Below, one piece after another: positions 13,829-14,244 of a DNA stretch of 14,244 nt (positions within the stretch are counted from its first letter, which is position 1; each line of letters opens with the position of its first letter). The DNA is taken from positions 1 to 14,244 of the forward strand of contig JASHSH010000277.1 in assembly GCA_030040955.1 (NCBI GenBank), written 5' to 3'. Below the pieces are notes generated by a model. It made no database searches and was not told where the DNA came from. It was given only the letters and a program-made list of their open reading frames with translations. This DNA comes from Rhodospirillales bacterium. Its GTDB lineage: Bacteria; Pseudomonadota; Alphaproteobacteria; Rhodospirillales; Magnetospirillaceae. The position numbers and the translations under genes are program-made.

Positions 13829-14244
13829 GTGACCAGCGAACAGACCTTGCAGGAGGCGGTCCGCCTTCACCTCGCCGGCGAGGTGGCCGCCGCCGCCCGC
13901 CTCTATCGCCGCGTCCTCGCCGCCCATCCCAAGCACGCCGATGCGCTGCACCTGCTCGGCCTTGCCCATATGCAGACGGGCCGGCCGGGCGCGGCGCTGC
14001 CGCTGCTCGAGAAGGCGATCGCGCAACGCGGCGATGTCGCCGCCTTCCACGGCAATCTCGGCACCGTGCTGCTGGCGTTGGGGCGCGAGCGCGAGGCCCG
14101 CGCGGCCTATGAGCGCTCGGTCGCGGTCGATGCCGCCTATGCCGACGGCTGGCGCAATCTGGGCTCGCTGTGCTCGCGCATGTCCGACCAGGCGTCGGCG
14201 GCGCGCGCCTACGGCGAGGCCGCCCGCCTCGGCGGCGGACGCGA
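13829..14244 (+). CDS. Tetratricopeptide-repeat protein (3' end cut off by the window)
   Basis: The frame is open from the GTG at 13829 to the window end, giving 138 residues of a longer protein. About four TPR units of 34 residues can be read: residues about 3-36 (LAGEVAAAARLYRRVLAAHP), 37-70 (ADALHLLGLAHMQTGRPGAA), 71-104 (AAFHGNLGTVLLALGREREA) and 105-138 (ADGWRNLGSLCSRMSDQASA). TPRs form a helical scaffold for protein binding. In GC-rich alphaproteobacteria such N-termini often precede a sulfotransferase or an O-GlcNAc-transferase-like domain, but nothing here shows which, if either. GAGG lies four bases before the GTG. A TTG at 13802 is a less likely start. There is no signal peptide. 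It is divergent from the amidotransferase gene. Confidence 0.85.
   Translation, partial: MTSEQTLQEAVRLHLAGEVAAAARLYRRVLAAHPKHADALHLLGLAHMQTGRPGAALPLLEKAIAQRGDVAAFHGNLGTVLLALGREREARAAYERSVAVDAAYADGWRNLGSLCSRMSDQASAARAYGEAARLGGGR

Noticed and set aside
1..14244. Mobile elements, CRISPR, tRNA/rRNA, toxin-antitoxin or other defence genes
   Set aside because: I looked for transposase-like frames with terminal inverted repeats, regularly spaced direct repeats, tRNA-like cloverleaf sequences and small paired genes, and saw none. All gaps are short and the content is core chromosomal.

Overview
The window is a gene-dense stretch of a GC-rich chromosome (roughly 70% G+C by eye). It looks like an alphaproteobacterium, possibly Rhodospirillales-like, though the order is a guess. 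The evidence is the lrp / trxB / LsrB-type LysR neighbourhood, a MutL that carries its own endonuclease motif, and promoter candidates of the alphaproteobacterial TTGRCG / GCTA type. All content is chromosomal housekeeping or regulatory. I see no insertion sequence, phage gene, CRISPR array, tRNA or rRNA. No gap between genes exceeds about 240 bases.

Layout. Bases 1-1409 (+) hold the 3' part of purM and all of purN (purine synthesis), joined by a 4-base stop/start overlap. An Lrp/AsnC regulator (1393-1911, -) converges on purN with 17 bases of overlap. It is divergent from trxB (2150-3115, +), with an unusually AT-rich promoter region between them. trxB is followed by an LsrB/VtlR-like LysR regulator (3191-4105, +). 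A GAF plus HD-GYP protein, a predicted cyclic-di-GMP phosphodiesterase with a large insertion inside its catalytic domain, converges on it (4125-5900, -). Next is a tight plus-strand run: pmbA/tldE-like (6118-7452), pgi (7455-9092), an alpha/beta hydrolase (9100-9801) and mutL (9857-11644). mutL has a TATAAT box placed so close to its ATG that its transcript may be almost leaderless. Converging on mutL is a translationally coupled minus-strand operon: class I glutamine amidotransferase (PuuD-like), rluB-type pseudouridine synthase and rsmD (13736 down to 11657). A TPR protein begins at 13829 (+) and runs off the end.

How the genes relate. purM and purN catalyse two steps of one pathway (GAR to FGAR, then FGAM to AIR). 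Lrp, TrxB and the LsrB-like regulator form a plausible amino-acid/redox regulatory cluster. RluB and RsmD both modify ribosomal RNA. The remaining neighbours share transcription but no obvious pathway.

No clearly new multi-gene system is visible. The items most worth a second look are the HD-GYP insertion (about 155 residues, bases 4581-5048), the cysteine-free LsrB-like regulator beside trxB, the near-leaderless mutL start, and the RBS-covering palindrome in the lrp leader.
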